A DNA stretch of 64,000 nt from Maricurvus nonylphenolicus (GTDB taxonomy: Bacteria; Pseudomonadota; Gammaproteobacteria; Pseudomonadales; Cellvibrionaceae): contig NZ_AP031498.1 of assembly GCF_042854845.1 (NCBI RefSeq), positions 1,922,001-1,986,000 of the forward strand, given 5' to 3'. A model generated the notes under the pieces. That model saw only the letters and a program-made list of their open reading frames with translations, did not search any database and was not told the DNA's origin. This document shows positions 1 to 8,997 of the stretch, in pieces; the first letter of the stretch is position 1, and each line of letters begins with the position of its first letter. The position numbers were made by a program, and so were the translations under genes.

Positions 1-45
1 CGAAAGCTAATGGGTGAAGATGAGCTAAATTATTTAGAGATTTAG
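1..45 (+). CDS. possible 3' end of a gene cut by the window edge
   Basis: Frame 1 is open from the first base to a TAG at 43-45 and would encode a 14-residue tail ending in Asn-Tyr-Leu-Glu-Ile. The composition is compatible with a protein C-terminus, but it is too short to identify, and a chance open frame cannot be excluded. From here to the promoter at 258 I see no other coding sequence. Confidence 0.25.
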   Translation, partial: RKLMGEDELNYLEI

Positions 46-257
46 TTGTATTGGCTCATGCTTGATTCGATATTAAAGCGCGTGAGAATACTATGTAATC
101 TGGCGGTAAATAACCCTAAGCGGTCATTCAGGTTATGAGGAGCTTGATGCCAGAATGCTCATCTGCCCCCACTAATTAAGTTGTTTTGCATGTGGTGACT
201 GTATTTGGCACCTAGTAGCCCATTTATCGCCTTTTTTTGTTTAAAACAAGTAATCCC

Positions 258-298
258 TTGACCGGAATACCTTGGTTAGCTAATTTAGCTAAATTAGC
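258..298 (+). promoter_or_regulatory. sigma70-like promoter with palindromic operator over the -10
   Basis: TTGACC at 258-263 is followed after 17 bp by TAATTT at 281-286, a good -35/-10 pair. A perfect 20-bp palindrome, GCTAATTTAGCTAAATTAGC, spans 279-298 and covers the -10 element. It sits just ahead of the 79-aa gene starting at 327. Inference: a repressor, possibly that small protein itself, controls the island promoter here. Confidence 0.6.
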
Positions 299-326
299 AA
301 AGAGCCACATCATTAATGGTTAATAA

Positions 327-566
327 ATGACACATTTAGCTATTTTCGAGTCGATTCGCGAGGCGTTAGATAACGCACAGCGTAATCAATACACCACCGA
401 ACTACACCTGCAGATGATCAAGCATGCAGACTCCTTAAAAGACATTACGGCCAAGGAGTTCTGCGAGGGGGTTGGCTTAAAGCCAAGTTTTGGTACTGAA
501 TTTAGTAAGATGCGAAATCTGACTCAGCGGCTGAAGGCGGCTGGATTGAATGTGAGCGAAATCTGA
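327..566 (+). CDS. small putative HTH-like regulator upstream of type I RM
   Basis: This 79-residue protein has no signal peptide or membrane segment. Residues about 40-75 read like a helix-turn-helix: a short helix around AKEFCEGVGL, a turn, then a basic helix around FSKMRNLTQRLKAAGL. It begins 29 bp after a perfect palindrome overlapping a good promoter and lies 93 bp before hsdR, in the same orientation. Small regulators of this kind are known next to restriction-modification genes, where they delay or limit endonuclease expression. A controller role is therefore plausible, but I infer it from position and not from a recognised family match. It could also be a small accessory factor of the RM system. 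Confidence 0.6.
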   Translation: MTHLAIFESIREALDNAQRNQYTTELHLQMIKHADSLKDITAKEFCEGVGLKPSFGTEFSKMRNLTQRLKAAGLNVSEI

Positions 567-659
567 ATAAAAAGAAGAATGTTAGTATTGGCCAACATGG
601 CTTTCAGTGAGTATAGCTTGCCGGTGTAAACAGGGATATTGGGGGCAGTAGCGAATAAC

Positions 660-3600
660 ATGAAGTCTAATTTTGAATTTCTAAAACATCACGACGAATT
701 ACTCGTTCGCCTCGCGCAAACCGCTGAGGCCTGCTTTGTACCCGACCCAAATACCACCTTGATGAAAATGCGTCAGCTCGGTGAAGAGCTGGCAAAAACC
801 ATCGCTTCGCGTGTGGGGGTTGATAGTGGGCGAGAAATTAAACAAATCGACTTGCTGCGTGATTTAGACTATCAACTCAGGCTAGACGCTCAAATTAAAG
901 ACGCTTTTCACACGCTTAGAAAACTCGGCAACCCCGCAACTCACGACATCACCTCTGCCAGCCACCGCGACGCGCTTAAATCACTGCAGGTGGGGCACGC
1001 CCTAAGCGCGTGGTTTCATAGTAACTTTGGTGGCGATAAAGCCAAAGGCTTTAAAATCAGTGCGTTTATCAAGCCCCAAGACCCTTCCGAAAAAGTACGC
1101 CTGCTTGAAGAGGCACTACTGGAGCAGCAAAAGAAAATAAAAACCACCGAAGACCGCATCGCGCAAACTGAGCAGCTAAAAGACATCGAAGCACAAAAGG
1201 CAGAGGCCGAACGTAAGCGGGCTGAAGAAATGGCCTCAGAAAGCAAAGTGTGGGAGGAACTAGCCACTGAAAATGAAAGCAAGCTAGACGAATACCGTGC
1301 AAAAATGGACGCGGCCAATGTCGTGTATAAAATGGCCTTCCAGCAGCAGACGCCAACCGAGCAGGCAACAACCATTCAACGGGTAGAAAAATCAACCCTA
1401 CTGCTAAGCGAAGCCGAAACACGCGTATTAATTGATGAACAGCTGATCGAAGCAGGCTGGCAAGCCGATACCGAAAACCTAAGGTTCAGTAAAGGCGCCA
1501 GTCCAATAGCAAACGAGAACCGCGCAATCGCAGAATGGCCCACCGATTCTGGTCCTGCCGACTATGTATTGTTTATGGGCCTAACTCCCGTAGCAGTGAT
1601 AGAAGCCAAAAAGAGTGCGAAGAATGTCTATAGCGCTATCGATCAAGCCAAGCGTTACGCCAAAGGCCTGCAAGAGAAAAACGCCTTTACCATAGAAGCT
1701 TCCTACGGCGAATTTAAAGTGCCGCTGGTATTTGCCACCAATGGCCGCCCTTATTTAAAGCAACTAGAGCAAGAGAGCGGTACCTGGTTTTTAGATGTGC
1801 GCGATAATACCAATCGCCGTCGTGCTTTAAAAGGTTGGTACACCCCGGCAGAGATCAAAACCTACTTGCGCCAAACACCCCAGAAAGCCGAAGCCGAGCT
1901 GGACGACATGGGCTTTGATTACAACCTAAGCTTGCGTGATTACCAAAAAGACGCGATTAGAAGTATCGAAACCGCAATTAAATCAGGCAATACCAGCGCC
2001 TTGGTAGCTATGGCAACAGGCACCGGTAAAACCAAAACCGCCATTGCCATGGTCTACCGCCTACTTAAATCCGAGCGTTTTCGGCGCATACTCTTTTTAG
2101 TTGATCGCTCAGCATTGGGTATACAAGCCACCGATGATTTTTGCGAAGTTCGACTAGAAAACTTAAACACCTTTGCCGATACCTTCGACGTGATGGGGAT
2201 GGAGCAAAACAAGCCCGTAAAGCCAATACCCGATGATGATACCAAGGTACACGTGGCTACTGTACAAGGTTTGGTAAAGCGTATTCTCTACCCCGGCGAT
2301 AACGACAATAGACCCGGTGTAGGCCAATACGATTGCATTGTTGTCGATGAATGCCATCGTGGTTATCTACTTGATCGCGAGTTAAGTGATACAGAGATTC
2401 TGTTCCGCGATCAAAAAGACTACCAATCAAAATACCGCAGCGTTATCGACTATTTTGATGCTTTTAAAATTGGCTTGACCGCCACACCGGCACTACACAC
2501 CACCGATATTTTTGGTGCGCCAGTATTTAGCTATAGCTATACCGAAGCGGTGTTAGATGGTTATTTAAACGACCACCTGCCACCCATACGCATACACACC
2601 AAACTGGCCGAGCAAGGCATTAACTACAAGGTGGGCGAAGAGGTAAAAACCTACAACCCCGAAAACAACCAAGTCGAAAGCCACCTCACGCCAGACGAAC
2701 TCAGCTTCGATATTGCCGATTATAATCGCCGCGTCGTTGCGCCGGAATTTACCAAGGTGGTCACGAAATGGTTAATCGAAAGTGACGCCATAGACCCATA
2801 CTCGCCAGCTAAAACCTTAATCTTTTGTGTCACCGATAAACACGCCGATCAGGTAGTCGAAGCCTTAAAAGATGCGGTAGAAAACTATCACGGCGAAGTA
2901 GAAGACGATGTTATACAAAAAATCACCGGCGCCAGTGATAAGCCATTAGATAAAATTCGCAGCTACAAAAACGATAGGCTACCCAATATAGCCGTGACCG
3001 TCGATTTGCTTACCACCGGTGTGGATGTCCCCAGCATTTGTAACCTGGTGTTTTTACGCCGCGTAAACAGCCGAATTCTATTTGAACAAATGCTTGGCCG
3101 CGCCACCCGCCTATGCCCAGAAATTGGCAAAGGCCCATTCAGAATTTACGATGCCGTCGATATCTACAAACAGCTCGAAAAAGTCAACACCATGAAGCCG
3201 GTGGTGAACAAAGTCGACATCAGCTTTAGCGAGCTGGAACAAGAACTGGCCCAGAGTGAAGCCCCCGATTTGCAACAGCTCGCCAAAAACCAATTTATTG
3301 CTAAGTTGCAGGTCAAAAAGAACTACCTAAGCGATGAACAAACCGACACCTTTGAAACCATAGTCGGCCAAACCCCCAGTGATTTTGCCAAGCAGCTTAA
3401 AGCCATGCCGCTGGATGACGTAGCCAGCTGGTTTACCCAGCACCCAGGTTTGGGTGAACTGCTAGACACTCGTGTGAAGGGCGCGGGCCGAGCCGCCAAT
3501 ACGGTAGTGATCCACGAAGGTGACGATGATTTTATAAAAACCACCACCGGCTACGGTGATGGCCAAAAACCCGAAGACTACCTCAACGCCTTTAACAGCT

Positions 3601-4064
3601 TTGTTAACGCCAACAGCAACCGCATGGCAGCCATACAAACCGTGGTGAACAAACCTTGGGAACTCAGCCGCCAAAGCTTAAAAGAGCTGGCTGTAGAGCT
3701 GGAAAAAAACCACTTTCGAGAAAAAGACCTACAAACCGCCTGGCAAGAAGTGAAAAACGAAGACATCGCCGCACGTATTATTGGCTTTATTCGCCAAGCA
3801 ACCATAGGCGAAGCCCTCATCCCCTGGGAAGAGCGCGTTGACCAAGCGCTAGCCAACATACTGGCCAGCCAAGCCTGGAAAACACCGCAAAAACAATGGT
3901 TAGAGCTTATCGCCAAACAAATGAAAGCTACTACCATTGTCGATGAGCCCGCCTTGAACCAAGGCATATTTAAAGCCAAAGGCGGCAGCCAACGGGCCAA
4001 CAAATTATTTGACCAACCCATTGCCGACATACTGCAACAGTTTAAACAGGCCCTCTGGGCCTAA
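660..4064 (+). CDS. hsdR: type I restriction-modification system, restriction subunit R (HsdR)
   Basis: HsdR is the motor and nuclease subunit of a type I restriction complex: it translocates unmodified DNA using ATP and cleaves it at a distance. The protein is about 1,134 aa, the usual size. In order there is an N-terminal DUF4145-like helical region, a coiled segment (about 150-220), a nuclease domain with an E-A-K-K motif near residue 315, and a helicase part. The helicase part has Walker A ATGTGKT near residue 452, DECH near 561, the motif around GLTATP, and GRATR. An EcoEI-R-like C-terminal region follows. A TTG at 639 is in frame, but ATG 660 is preferred, with a G-rich ribosome-binding site at 641. 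The frame is intact, so the subunit should be active. hsdM follows after a short hairpin. Confidence 0.95.
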   Translation: MKSNFEFLKHHDELLVRLAQTAEACFVPDPNTTLMKMRQLGEELAKTIASRVGVDSGREIKQIDLLRDLDYQLRLDAQIKDAFHTLRKLGNPATHDITSASHRDALKSLQVGHALSAWFHSNFGGDKAKGFKISAFIKPQDPSEKVRLLEEALLEQQKKIKTTEDRIAQTEQLKDIEAQKAEAERKRAEEMASESKVWEELATENESKLDEYRAKMDAANVVYKMAFQQQTPTEQATTIQRVEKSTLLLSEAETRVLIDEQLIEAGWQADTENLRFSKGASPIANENRAIAEWPTDSGPADYVLFMGLTPVAVIEAKKSAKNVYSAIDQAKRYAKGLQEKNAFTIEASYGEFKVPLVFATNGRPYLKQLEQESGTWFLDVRDNTNRRRALKGWYTPAEIKTYLRQTPQKAEAELDDMGFDYNLSLRDYQKDAIRSIETAIKSGNTSALVAMATGTGKTKTAIAMVYRLLKSERFRRILFLVDRSALGIQATDDFCEVRLENLNTFADTFDVMGMEQNKPVKPIPDDDTKVHVATVQGLVKRILYPGDNDNRPGVGQYDCIVVDECHRGYLLDRELSDTEILFRDQKDYQSKYRSVIDYFDAFKIGLTATPALHTTDIFGAPVFSYSYTEAVLDGYLNDHLPPIRIHTKLAEQGINYKVGEEVKTYNPENNQVESHLTPDELSFDIADYNRRVVAPEFTKVVTKWLIESDAIDPYSPAKTLIFCVTDKHADQVVEALKDAVENYHGEVEDDVIQKITGASDKPLDKIRSYKNDRLPNIAVTVDLLTTGVDVPSICNLVFLRRVNSRILFEQMLGRATRLCPEIGKGPFRIYDAVDIYKQLEKVNTMKPVVNKVDISFSELEQELAQSEAPDLQQLAKNQFIAKLQVKKNYLSDEQTDTFETIVGQTPSDFAKQLKAMPLDDVASWFTQHPGLGELLDTRVKGAGRAANTVVIHEGDDDFIKTTTGYGDGQKPEDYLNAFNSFVNANSNRMAAIQTVVNKPWELSRQSLKELAVELEKNHFREKDLQTAWQEVKNEDIAARIIGFIRQATIGEALIPWEERVDQALANILASQAWKTPQKQWLELIAKQMKATTIVDEPALNQGIFKAKGGSQRANKLFDQPIADILQQFKQALWA

Positions 4065-4084
4065 ACCGATTGAAAACATAAAAC

Positions 4085-4104
4085 AGCCCGCTAAGCTGCG
4101 GGTT
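4085..4104 (+). other. small hairpin between hsdR and hsdM
   Basis: A seven-pair stem (AGCCCGC with GCGGGTT, one G-T pair) and a six-base loop lie between the hsdR stop (4064) and the hsdM start (4124). There is no T-run after it, so it is not a classical terminator. It could act as an attenuator or an mRNA processing site that sets the R to M ratio. Confidence 0.35.
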
Positions 4105-4123
4105 AATGAGAGAACACGAATTA

Positions 4124-5689
4124 ATGAGCACCCAAGATCTAGTTAATAAACTCTGGAACCTTTGTAACTTACTCCGTGACGACGGGGTGACCTACCACGA
4201 ATACATTAACGAACTAACATTTTTGGTCTTCCTAAAAATGGCGAAAGAAACGGGCTCTGAAGATGGTAGAAGCGACGAAGAAAAAAGCAAAAAATTAGAA
4301 AAGGGGGAGAAAAGAAAACAACCCAATATTCCAGAAGGTTATCGTTGGAGCGATTTAGAGGCCTACAACGCGGCTAGTCGCTTAGATGAATATAAAAAGC
4401 TCCTCATTCACCTAGGCGCGCACGGCTCACGCATTACACAGGCAATTTATAACAACGCCAGTACTGTGATTCGTAAACCAGCCACCCTCAGCAAACTCAT
4501 TACCGAAATCGATAAGCTCGACTGGTACAGCGCCAAAACTGAAGGCCTAGGCGATATGTACGAAGGTCTGTTAGAAATTAACGCCGCCGAGAAAAAGTCC
4601 GGCGCGGGCCAATACTTCACCCCACGTGTGCTCATTAATGCCATGGTGGAACTCATGCAGCCCAATTTGGATGACGTCATCGTCGACCCCACCGCAGGAA
4701 CCGGCGGCTTCTTAATTAGCGCCCACCACCATATTGATGAGCACAATGATATCGATGGCTTAGGCGAAAAGGCCTACGACAAGTATCAGCACAAGACCTT
4801 TTACGGCATGGAACTGGTGCCCGACACCCACCGTCTGGCTCTCATGAACCTCATGCTGCACGATTTGGCAATCGACGAAGAAAACACCGGCATATTGTTT
4901 GGCGACACCCTAAGTAACGAAGGCAAACAACTGCCCGAAGCCAGCTTAATACTCGCCAACCCACCCTTTGGCACCAAGCAGGGCGGTGGCATACCCACCC
5001 GCGATGACCTGGTGCACTACACGAGCAACAAACAACTGGCTTTTTTACACCTTATGTACCACCGCATGTTGGCCCCTGGTGGCCGCGCCGCTGTGGTATT
5101 GCCAGACAACGTATTATTCGAAGGCAGCACCGGTAAAACCATCCGCCAAGACTTAATGGATAAATGTAACCTGCATACCATCTTGCGCCTGCCCACCGGT
5201 ATTTTTTACGCCGCTGGTGTAAAAACCAATGTACTGTTTTTTAACAAACCCAAAGACATTAAAAAAGACAAAGGCAATACCAAAGAAGTCTGGGTCTACG
5301 ACCTGCGCTCCAATATGCCGCATTTTGGCAAACGCACCACTTTTAACGAAGGCCACTTTAAAGAATTTTATGAAGCCGTAGGTGGTGATTTAACCAAAGT
5401 AAAAACCGCCGCGCGCAAGAAGTTTATTGAAAAACATAAAGATGGCAGTGATATTGGCAGTGTCGAAACCTGTAGGCTTCGCTGTTTTACACGCGAAGAG
5501 ATTGCCGCTAAAGATGATTCGCTGGATTTATCCTGGATTCGCGACGACAGCGTAGAAGACAGCGCAAACCTGCCCGAGCCCGATGTATTAATCAACGAAG
5601 CGCTGGAGGAAATGGCAGGCGCGATGACTGAATTGCAGGCCATCTTAGTGGAATTGGATTCGGTGGAAGAGCAAGAGGTTCAGGAATGA
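4124..5689 (+). CDS. hsdM: type I restriction-modification system, methyltransferase subunit M (HsdM)
   Basis: HsdM is the N6-adenine methyltransferase subunit that modifies host DNA together with HsdS. The N-terminal helical domain (about 1-150, with a lysine/glutamate-rich insertion around 45-70) is followed by the Rossmann-like catalytic domain. That domain has the SAM-binding motif DPTAGTGGFL near residues 188-197 and the catalytic motif NPPF near 279-282. Its length of about 521 aa is typical. An in-frame ATG exists at 4106, but ATG 4124 is better placed behind GAGAG at 4108-4112 and gives the family's usual start (STQDLVNKLW). The last four bases overlap hsdS (ATGA), indicating translational coupling. 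Confidence 0.95.
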   Translation: MSTQDLVNKLWNLCNLLRDDGVTYHEYINELTFLVFLKMAKETGSEDGRSDEEKSKKLEKGEKRKQPNIPEGYRWSDLEAYNAASRLDEYKKLLIHLGAHGSRITQAIYNNASTVIRKPATLSKLITEIDKLDWYSAKTEGLGDMYEGLLEINAAEKKSGAGQYFTPRVLINAMVELMQPNLDDVIVDPTAGTGGFLISAHHHIDEHNDIDGLGEKAYDKYQHKTFYGMELVPDTHRLALMNLMLHDLAIDEENTGILFGDTLSNEGKQLPEASLILANPPFGTKQGGGIPTRDDLVHYTSNKQLAFLHLMYHRMLAPGGRAAVVLPDNVLFEGSTGKTIRQDLMDKCNLHTILRLPTGIFYAAGVKTNVLFFNKPKDIKKDKGNTKEVWVYDLRSNMPHFGKRTTFNEGHFKEFYEAVGGDLTKVKTAARKKFIEKHKDGSDIGSVETCRLRCFTREEIAAKDDSLDLSWIRDDSVEDSANLPEPDVLINEALEEMAGAMTELQAILVELDSVEEQEVQE

Positions 5690-7371
5690 GTGAGCTTCCG
5701 AAGGGGTGGGTTGATTGTCTTCTTGACGAAATATCAGATGTTGTAACAGGGAAAACTCCAACCAAAAAGAATCCGGAATACTTTGACGGTAATATTCCAT
5801 TTATCAAACCCGGTGATGTTAAAAATCAAGGTCTGATTTTAAACACAGAGCAAACCCTCTCTGAGTTAGGCGCAGAGACTGTGCCAACAATTCCTGCTGG
5901 TTCGGTAACGGTGACGTGCATTGGGAATTTGGGTCGAGTGGCGCTGACTAAAGTCAAATCGGCAACTAACCAACAAATAAATAGCGTTGTAGTTAATAAG
6001 CTTGTTAATAACAAATTTATTTATTACTACTTAATGACTTTGAGAGAGTGGATGGAGGCAGAAGCATCATCTACGACTGTGACAATCATTAATAAAGGCC
6101 GGTTTTCGAAGGCTCCTGTATCACTCCCCCCCCTAAACGAACAAACCCGAATCGCAAACAAACTTGATAGCCTGCTTGCCAAAGTCGATGCCGCCCAAAC
6201 ACGCCTCGAACGCATCCCCACACTGCTAAAACGCTTCCGCCAATCCGTCCTCGCTGCTGCTACATCGGGGGAGTTAACGCGAGAGTGTGAGTCCAGTGCT
6301 AGCTCATACTATAAAAAGATAGAGAGTGAAATTCGGAATTCAAATAAGCTTAAAAAGTTAGAAGAATTAAGTGAAAGTGAAATCGAATTAGCAGTTAGTT
6401 TGCACGGACATAGCCCATGGCCACGCTGGAAGCTTTATGCGCTAGAACAATTAGTTGACCCTAATCGAGGTATTCCCTATGGCATTGTTCAAACTGGCGA
6501 CGCACAAGAAGAGGGAATCCCTACAATCAGATGTGGGGACGTTAAGCCTCTGTCAATACGAGTAAATGGTCTGAAAAAGGTTTCAGAAGAAATTGAGAGC
6601 AAATATACCAGAACTCGACTCAAAGGCCGTGAAGTATTGTTGGCAATTAGAGGTACTGTTGGAAATGCTGCTGTTGCGGGTGAAGAATTGGGTTCAGAAA
6701 TTACGAATATAAGTCGTGAAGTGGCAATGATTCCAGTAAGAGAAACAGTCGATCCAGTTTTTATTTCAATGTTGCTTCAATCTCCAGGTGGTTTTCGTTG
6801 TCTTGCAGAAAAAGTAAGAGGGGTTGCTCAAAAGGGTATTAATTTAGCAGATGTAAAGAGATTCGTAACTCCTTTGCCTGGACTCTCTGAACAAAAAGAA
6901 ATCGTCCGCCGAGTCGAATCCCTCTTCGCCATGGCCGATACCGTCGAAAAGCAATACCACGACGCCAAAAAACGCATCGACCGCCTAACCCAATCCATAT
7001 TGGCCAAAGCCTTTCGCGGAGAACTGGTGCCACAAGACCCCAACGACGAACCGGCATCTGAATTGTTAAAACGTATTCAGGCTGAGCGAGAACAGCAACA
7101 AACCAAACCAAAAAGAAAAACCAGTACGCGTAAACGTAAAACAACCACTAAAAAGAAAAAGCTGATGAAACTAGCCGAAGCCCCGGAGACCTATTTGCTG
7201 GACCTGCTCACCCAACTGGGGGGAGAAGCGCAGGCCGAAACCCTCTGGAAGCAGTCAGAATTATCGATCGACGATTTTTACGCCAAACTAAAACAGGAAA
7301 TGGCGACTAAAAAAATCATTGATTTTAACCCCTCATCCGACCCCAGCTTGCGAAAGTTGAAAGCGGCATAG
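5686..7371 (+). CDS. hsdS: type I restriction-modification system, specificity subunit S (HsdS) with C-terminal extension
   Basis: HsdS recognises the bipartite target. Two target-recognition domains (about 1-145 and 235-400) alternate with coiled conserved regions (around 145-200 with PPLNEQTRIANKLDSLL, and around 405-465 with LSEQKEIVRRVESLF). The DNA of the two recognition domains is visibly more A+T-rich than the conserved spacer DNA, as expected if recognition domains are exchanged by recombination. Unusually, the protein does not end after the second conserved region. A lysine/arginine-rich linker (about 472-492) leads into a roughly 70-residue helical, winged-helix-like tail. The 561-aa total is longer than most HsdS proteins (about 400-450). 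The ATG overlaps the hsdM stop. Confidence 0.92.
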   Translation: MSELPKGWVDCLLDEISDVVTGKTPTKKNPEYFDGNIPFIKPGDVKNQGLILNTEQTLSELGAETVPTIPAGSVTVTCIGNLGRVALTKVKSATNQQINSVVVNKLVNNKFIYYYLMTLREWMEAEASSTTVTIINKGRFSKAPVSLPPLNEQTRIANKLDSLLAKVDAAQTRLERIPTLLKRFRQSVLAAATSGELTRECESSASSYYKKIESEIRNSNKLKKLEELSESEIELAVSLHGHSPWPRWKLYALEQLVDPNRGIPYGIVQTGDAQEEGIPTIRCGDVKPLSIRVNGLKKVSEEIESKYTRTRLKGREVLLAIRGTVGNAAVAGEELGSEITNISREVAMIPVRETVDPVFISMLLQSPGGFRCLAEKVRGVAQKGINLADVKRFVTPLPGLSEQKEIVRRVESLFAMADTVEKQYHDAKKRIDRLTQSILAKAFRGELVPQDPNDEPASELLKRIQAEREQQQTKPKRKTSTRKRKTTTKKKKLMKLAEAPETYLLDLLTQLGGEAQAETLWKQSELSIDDFYAKLKQEMATKKIIDFNPSSDPSLRKLKAA

Positions 7372-7407
7372 GCCACGATAAAAGCTTAAGAAAGGACACC
7401 GCTCGGT

Positions 7408-8997
7408 ATGCGTATAAAACGCCTTTACATTAAAGATTATGGCAATCTACAGGATGTTGAATTTAAACCCAGCGAAGGGCCGCAAACCACTGTCGTGCTG
7501 GGGCGTAACGGTGCCGGAAAATCCAACCTGATTGAAGTGTTGGTGGAAATATTCCGTGATTTGGAAGCAGGAGAAGCATCGGCATTCTATTACGAACTGG
7601 AATACAGTATTCGAGGGTATGCGATACAGCTGGCGAACAACCCGAGTGGCCGCCCGAAACAACAAGCGTTGGTGAATGGCAATAAGCTGGCAATGAAAAC
7701 GTTTAACGCTGATCCCGATAACTATTTGCCAAAATACGTTTTTTCATATTATTCCGGCTGGAATCGTCGTTTAGAAAAGCTTTTTGATAAACCCACAAAA
7801 AATTTGTATCAACAGTGGAAGGCGGGAGGTAGTAGCGACAATATACCGCTTCGGCGTTTGTTTTATTGCCGAAAGGATTACAGTCAGTTGGTATTGCTGG
7901 CTTTTTTTCTTATGGATGAAAATCCAAAAATTAAAACGTTCTTGCATGACTATTTAAATATTGCTGACTTTGATTCGGCACTGTTTGTCATGCATAAGCC
8001 TTTTTGGCGCGGCAGTAAAAAACCAACAGAAAATGATTTAAAGTTTGGCGACCCAATATTTTGGTACGCCAAAGGCGCGTTTCAAACCTTTACCGATCGT
8101 TTGTGGCGCCATGCCATCGCGCCTATCCGCAATGAAGAGACCGTAACCAAGGATTTTCGTGATCGTACAGAAGATCAAGAACGCCTATACCTTTATATAA
8201 AAGATAAAGCCACACTGACAGAATTAATGTATCCCGGTGAAGATGAAACGCACTTTTTTGCGCACTTAGAGGGGTTGTACCTCTGTGATTTAGTGGATGA
8301 GGTTCGAGTAACGGTAGAGCACAGCAAAGCAGGAAAGATCCGCTTTGATCAGCTATCTGAAGGTGAGCAGCAGCTGCTTACTGTGCTGGGATTACTGCAA
8401 TTTACTAAAGGCGAAGAATCACTGTTTCTGCTGGACGAGCCGGATACCCATTTAAATCCCGCTTGGACATACGAATATCTGAACCTGCTAGAAAGTCAGG
8501 TGGTTGACCAGTCTTCTCAATTATTACTGGCAACCCACAATCCACTCATGATTGGCGGGCTTAAAAAAGAGCAGGTTCGACTACTCAACCGTCATGATAA
8601 AGACGGTAAGCATACTGTTACGGCAGATACGCCGGATGAAGACCCGATAGGAATGGGCGTGGACGGATTGCTGCAGTCCGAAATATTTGGCTTGAATTCA
8701 GTATTACCACCTAAAGTCGTTGAGCGTTTAACTCAGCGTTACAAACTTTTAGGTATTCGCAATAAAACAGAGCAGATGGCTAAAGATCTAGAGCGCTTAA
8801 CTGGTGAGTTAGACGGGCTAGGCGTAGCTCATAGCTTTCCTCATCCTTACTTTAATCAATTTTCACAAGCCTTGGCTCGCAATCCAATGATGAATAAGCG
8901 GCAATTCACTGCAGATGAAATTGACGAGTTGGAAGAGCTAACCGATGAACTGTTGCAAGATATTATTGATGGTAAGCAGTCGGAGGGAGATGCATGA
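7408..8997 (+). CDS. Septu-like (PtuA-type) ABC/OLD-class ATPase
   Basis: This 529-aa cytoplasmic ATPase has the SMC/ABC layout. Walker A GRNGAGKS lies near residue 32, the signature around LSEGEQQLL near 315, Walker B with LLDEPDTHLNP near 342, and a switch histidine in ATHNP near 375. There is no C-terminal Toprim domain, so it is not a full OLD nuclease. A partner HNH nuclease gene overlaps its end by four bases. ATPase + HNH pairs of this kind are the anti-phage system Septu (PtuA/PtuB), and the same pair serves as retron effector elsewhere. The start is supported by AGGA a few bases upstream. It stands 36 bp after hsdS, on the same strand, so the RM set and this pair probably form one defence transcription unit. 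Confidence 0.75.
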   Translation: MRIKRLYIKDYGNLQDVEFKPSEGPQTTVVLGRNGAGKSNLIEVLVEIFRDLEAGEASAFYYELEYSIRGYAIQLANNPSGRPKQQALVNGNKLAMKTFNADPDNYLPKYVFSYYSGWNRRLEKLFDKPTKNLYQQWKAGGSSDNIPLRRLFYCRKDYSQLVLLAFFLMDENPKIKTFLHDYLNIADFDSALFVMHKPFWRGSKKPTENDLKFGDPIFWYAKGAFQTFTDRLWRHAIAPIRNEETVTKDFRDRTEDQERLYLYIKDKATLTELMYPGEDETHFFAHLEGLYLCDLVDEVRVTVEHSKAGKIRFDQLSEGEQQLLTVLGLLQFTKGEESLFLLDEPDTHLNPAWTYEYLNLLESQVVDQSSQLLLATHNPLMIGGLKKEQVRLLNRHDKDGKHTVTADTPDEDPIGMGVDGLLQSEIFGLNSVLPPKVVERLTQRYKLLGIRNKTEQMAKDLERLTGELDGLGVAHSFPHPYFNQFSQALARNPMMNKRQFTADEIDELEELTDELLQDIIDGKQSEGDA

